A stretch of 64,000 nucleotides of DNA from NCBI GenBank assembly GCA_036510675.1, contig DATCDN010000118.1, positions 1-64,000 on the forward strand, written 5' to 3'. Under the pieces are notes generated by a model, which did no database searches, was not told the DNA's origin, and saw only the letters and a list, made by a program, of their open reading frames with translations. Source of the DNA: JAATGI01 sp036510675. Its GTDB lineage: Bacteria > Pseudomonadota > Alphaproteobacteria > ATCC43930 > CGMCC-115725. The number at the start of each line of letters is the position of its first letter. Position 1 is the first letter of the stretch. Below, in pieces: positions 61,502-64,000 of this stretch. The translations under genes were made by a program, and so were the position numbers.

Positions 61502-62619
61502 CCGGCGCCGGCGCGGAGGGGACGGTCGAAATCCGCGCGCGCGCCTTCGCGCGCGGCGACCCGGCGCGCGGCCAGCTCAACGCGCTGTGGCGGCGCGGCA
61601 CCGATTTCCTCGGCTGCGAATTCGCGATCATGGGCGGCGCCATGACCTGGGTGTCGGAGCGTAACCTGGTCGCGGCCATTTCCAATGGCGGCGGCTTCGG
61701 CGTGATCGCGTGCGGCTCAATGAACGCGGCGCAGCTCGATGCCGAAATCGCGGCGACGATGGCGCTGACCCGCCATCCCTTCGGCGTCAATCTCATCACC
61801 CTCCATCCCGATCTCGCCGCCCTGAGCGAGGTGTGCATCCGGCGCGGCGTTTCGCACATCGTGCTGGCGGGCGCCATCCCCTCGACCGAGGCGGTGCGCC
61901 GGATCAAGGCGGCGAGGGTGAAGCTGCTGTGTTTCGCGCCGGCGCTGCCGATCGCGCGCAAGCTGGTGCGCATGGGCGCCGACGCCATCATCATCGAAGG
62001 CTCGGAGGCGGGTGGCCATATCGGCCCGGTCTCGACCAGCGTGCTGGCGCAGGAGATTCTGCCCAACCTGCCGCAAGTGCCGGTGTTCGTCGCCGGCGGC
62101 ATCGGGCGCGGCGAGGCGATCGTCTCCTATCTCGAAATGGGGGCGGCCGGCGCCCAGCTCGGCACGCGGTTCGTGTGCGCCTCGGAATCGATCGCCCATC
62201 CGAATTTCAAGAATGCCTTCATCCGCGCCGGCGCGCGCGACGCGGTCGCGTCGGTCCAGCTCGATCCGCGCTTTCGCGTCATTCCGGTGCGCGCCATCCG
62301 CAACCAGGGCACCGCGCGCTTCCTTGAATTGCAGCGCGCCGTGATCGAGCGGTTTTTGCGCGGCGAGACCGATCAGAAGGCGGCGCAGCTCGGGATCGAG
62401 CATTTCTGGGCGGGCGCGCTGAAGCGCGCGGTGATCGACGGCGATGTCGAGACCGGGTCGGTCATGGCCGGACAGAGCGTCGGCATGGTCACGAAGCTGC
62501 AATCGACCCGCGATATCCTGGCCGAGCTGGTAACCCAGGCACTGAGCATGCTCGCGGCGCGCGACACGAGTCCGACGGCGCGGGCGGCGCCGATGGCGCC
62601 GATTCGGGCGGAGGGATGA
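61498..62619 (+). CDS. Nitronate monooxygenase family FMN enzyme
   Basis: This is a 373-residue TIM-barrel flavoprotein. The N-terminal part has FAIMGGAMTWVSERNLVAAI and GGFGVIACGSMN; the FMN/substrate site is EGSEAGGHIGPVSTSV with catalytic H; later VPVFVAGGIGRGEAIVSYLE and GAQLGTRFVCASES. The family oxidises alkyl nitronates or reduces enoyl-type substrates (FabK-like). It overlaps lysC and ptsP, an unexpected insertion in that pair. Confidence 0.88.
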   Translation: MTGAGAEGTVEIRARAFARGDPARGQLNALWRRGTDFLGCEFAIMGGAMTWVSERNLVAAISNGGGFGVIACGSMNAAQLDAEIAATMALTRHPFGVNLITLHPDLAALSEVCIRRGVSHIVLAGAIPSTEAVRRIKAARVKLLCFAPALPIARKLVRMGADAIIIEGSEAGGHIGPVSTSVLAQEILPNLPQVPVFVAGGIGRGEAIVSYLEMGAAGAQLGTRFVCASESIAHPNFKNAFIRAGARDAVASVQLDPRFRVIPVRAIRNQGTARFLELQRAVIERFLRGETDQKAAQLGIEHFWAGALKRAVIDGDVETGSVMAGQSVGMVTKLQSTRDILAELVTQALSMLAARDTSPTARAAPMAPIRAEG

Positions 62620-64000
62620 TGGAGTCGGGCGGCGCGGCGGCTACTCCCTCCCGCCGCCTGCTTCGCCGGCTGCGGGACGCGATGGCCGCGCCGGGCGGCG
62701 CCCAGGCCAAGCTCGACGCCATCGTGCGCATGATCGCGGCCGACATGGTCGCCGAAGTCTGCTCCTGCTATGTCATGCGCCCCGGCGAGGTGCTGGAGCT
62801 GTTCGCGACCGAGGGCCTCAACCGCGCGGCCGTGCACAATACCCGGCTGCGGGTCGGCGAGGGGCTGGTCGGCATCATCGCCGCCACCGCGCTGCCGCTG
62901 GCGCTGTCGGACGCGCAAGCCCATCCCGATTTCGCCTACCGGCCGGAAACCGGGGAGGAGATTTATCACTCGCTGCTCGGCGTGCCATTACGGCGCGGCG
63001 GCCGCGTGCTGGGCGTGCTGGTGGTGCAGAACCGCACGCGGCGCAATTACAGCGAGGAAGACACCGAGACGCTGCAAACCGTGGCGATGGTGGTGGCGGA
63101 GCTGGCCGCCAGCGCCGACCTCATCGCGCCGAACGAGCTCAGCCCGCCGAACTGGCCCGGCCTCAGCGCGCTGCGTCTCGACGGCGTGACGCTGAATGGC
63201 GGCCTCGCCAAGGGGCTGGCGGTGCTCCACGCGCCGCGCATTATCATCAAGCAAATCATCGCCGAGGACCCCGTCGCCGAACTGCGCCGCGTGCGTGTCG
63301 CCTTTGCCGCGATGCGCCAAGCCATCGACGAGCTGCTGTCGGCGAGCGACGTCGCCAGCGGCGGCGAGCATCGCGACGTGCTCGAGACCTATCGCATGAT
63401 CGCGGCCGATGGCGGCTGGCTGCGCCGCATCACCGAGGCGGTCCAAGGCGGTCTCACCGCCGAGGCCGCGGTGCAGAAGGTGCAGGACGATAATCGCGCG
63501 CGCATGACGCAGGCGACCGATCCCTATCTGCGCGACCGGCTCGCCGATCTCGAGGATCTCGGCAACCGGCTGCAACAGCATCTCGCCGGCAAGCCCCTGA
63601 CCGCCGCCGGCGCCGACCTGCCCGACGAGTTCATCCTGTTCGCGCGCGAGATGGGACCGGCGGAATTGCTGGATTACGATCGCAAGCGCCTCAAGGGCCT
63701 GGTGCTGGAGGAAGGCTCGCCGACCTCGCATGTCGCCATCGTCGCGCGCGCCCTCGACATTCCGGTGGTCGGGCGGGTCGAGAACGCGCTGGCCAAGGTC
63801 GAGGCCGGCGATCTCGTGGTGGTCGACGCCGAGGAGGCGCAGATCGTGCTGCGCCCCGGCGAAGACATCGTCCATTCCGTCGCCGGGCGGCTCGAGGCGC
63901 GCGCCGGCGAATTGCGCCGCTATGCCGAGGTGCGCGATCTGCCCGCCGAGACCCGCGACGGGGTGCGCGTCTCGCTCAACCTCAACGCCGGGCTGCTGCT
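62616..64000 (+). CDS. ptsP: PEP-protein phosphotransferase PtsP (EI-Ntr), 3' end outside window
   Basis: The frame runs open to the window edge. Two ATGs overlap the previous stop (ATGATG). The N-terminal GAF domain (about residues 25-165) has the layout of the nitrogen-PTS enzyme, and the linker and swivel domain follow. The phospho-histidine is about residue 371 in EEGSPTSHVAIVARALD. EI-Ntr phosphorylates NPr and links nitrogen status to metabolism. The PEP-binding barrel is beyond the window, so only about 461 residues are seen. Confidence 0.93.
   Translation, partial: MMESGGAAATPSRRLLRRLRDAMAAPGGAQAKLDAIVRMIAADMVAEVCSCYVMRPGEVLELFATEGLNRAAVHNTRLRVGEGLVGIIAATALPLALSDAQAHPDFAYRPETGEEIYHSLLGVPLRRGGRVLGVLVVQNRTRRNYSEEDTETLQTVAMVVAELAASADLIAPNELSPPNWPGLSALRLDGVTLNGGLAKGLAVLHAPRIIIKQIIAEDPVAELRRVRVAFAAMRQAIDELLSASDVASGGEHRDVLETYRMIAADGGWLRRITEAVQGGLTAEAAVQKVQDDNRARMTQATDPYLRDRLADLEDLGNRLQQHLAGKPLTAAGADLPDEFILFAREMGPAELLDYDRKRLKGLVLEEGSPTSHVAIVARALDIPVVGRVENALAKVEAGDLVVVDAEEAQIVLRPGEDIVHSVAGRLEARAGELRRYAEVRDLPAETRDGVRVSLNLNAGLL

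Overview
The window is high-GC, densely packed chromosomal DNA from an alphaproteobacterium, most likely of the Rhodospirillales or a neighbouring order. This rests on gene content and order, not on a marker phylogeny: an IalB-like gene coupled to rlmN, secA divergent from ppiC-argJ, ubiG divergent from lysC with ptsP downstream, aroK-aroB, ilvE divergent from a marR/ompR/kinase set (petP/petR-like), a two-domain cold-shock protein, DUF2842, and an alphaproteobacterial-type small RNA. There are no rRNA genes, CRISPR arrays, prophage genes or transposases. Mobile DNA is represented only by short palindromic (REP-like) elements, two of which lie inside reading frames.

Layout. 0.15-4.3 kb: DoxX protein, small secreted protein, acetyltransferase plus esterase operon, IalB-like protein and rlmN. 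4.3-9.6 kb (minus): OmpR-type regulator without a kinase, DegP/HtrA protease and secA. 9.8-13.2 kb: ppiC, argJ and a diiron ferritin-like protein. 13.1-17.8 kb: methyltransferase (paralogue at 56.6 kb), Rieske oxygenase, ferritin-like small protein, tRNA-Val(GAC), VOC protein and aldo/keto reductase. 17.9-24.6 kb: N-formylglutamate amidohydrolase-like protein, acetyltransferase, an MmgR-like sRNA, DUF2842, 2-hydroxyacid dehydrogenase, Kef-type antiporter, TauD-type dioxygenase and MbtH. 24.8-30.7 kb: phosphopantetheinyl transferase, DUF697, ComF, NDUFAF5-like methyltransferase, gluQ and two convergent SnoaL-like paralogues. 30.9-36.2 kb: SDR, adenylate cyclase/TPR protein, nudC and ilvE. 36.3-41.4 kb: MarR, OmpR regulator and kinase, EamA transporter, periplasmic MsrA and a Phd/VapC toxin-antitoxin pair. 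41.4-49.2 kb: DUF2889, aroB, aroK, an unlisted 46-residue microprotein, a large alanine-rich exported protein, xerD, DUF2165, Mcl1-like lyase and accA. 49.3-54.3 kb: two paralogous branched-chain-type binding proteins, PhyH oxygenase, HSL-type esterase and a repeat-containing lipoprotein. 54.5-64 kb: argG, thioesterase, tadA, methyltransferase, histidine kinase, cold-shock protein, ubiG, lysC, nitronate monooxygenase and ptsP (cut by the window end).

Together these are mostly housekeeping functions (Sec export and envelope quality control; arginine, aromatic, branched-chain and aspartate-family amino acids; fatty-acid initiation; ubiquinone; tRNA/rRNA modification; chromosome dimer resolution). 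Between them sit accessory catabolic enzymes that suggest a free-living heterotroph: Rieske, TauD, PhyH and diiron oxygenases, esterases, and amino-acid-type binding proteins. Many neighbouring genes overlap by 1-4 bases (ATGA, GTGA, TGATG), and several convergent pairs leave no room for a terminator.

I saw no wholly new multi-gene system. The best leads are the MmgR-like sRNA, palindromic elements translated inside two proteins, a phosphopantetheinyl transferase that appears to need a CTG start, a duplicated start region before ilvE that creates a seven-codon upstream ORF, and the unlisted microprotein before xerD.
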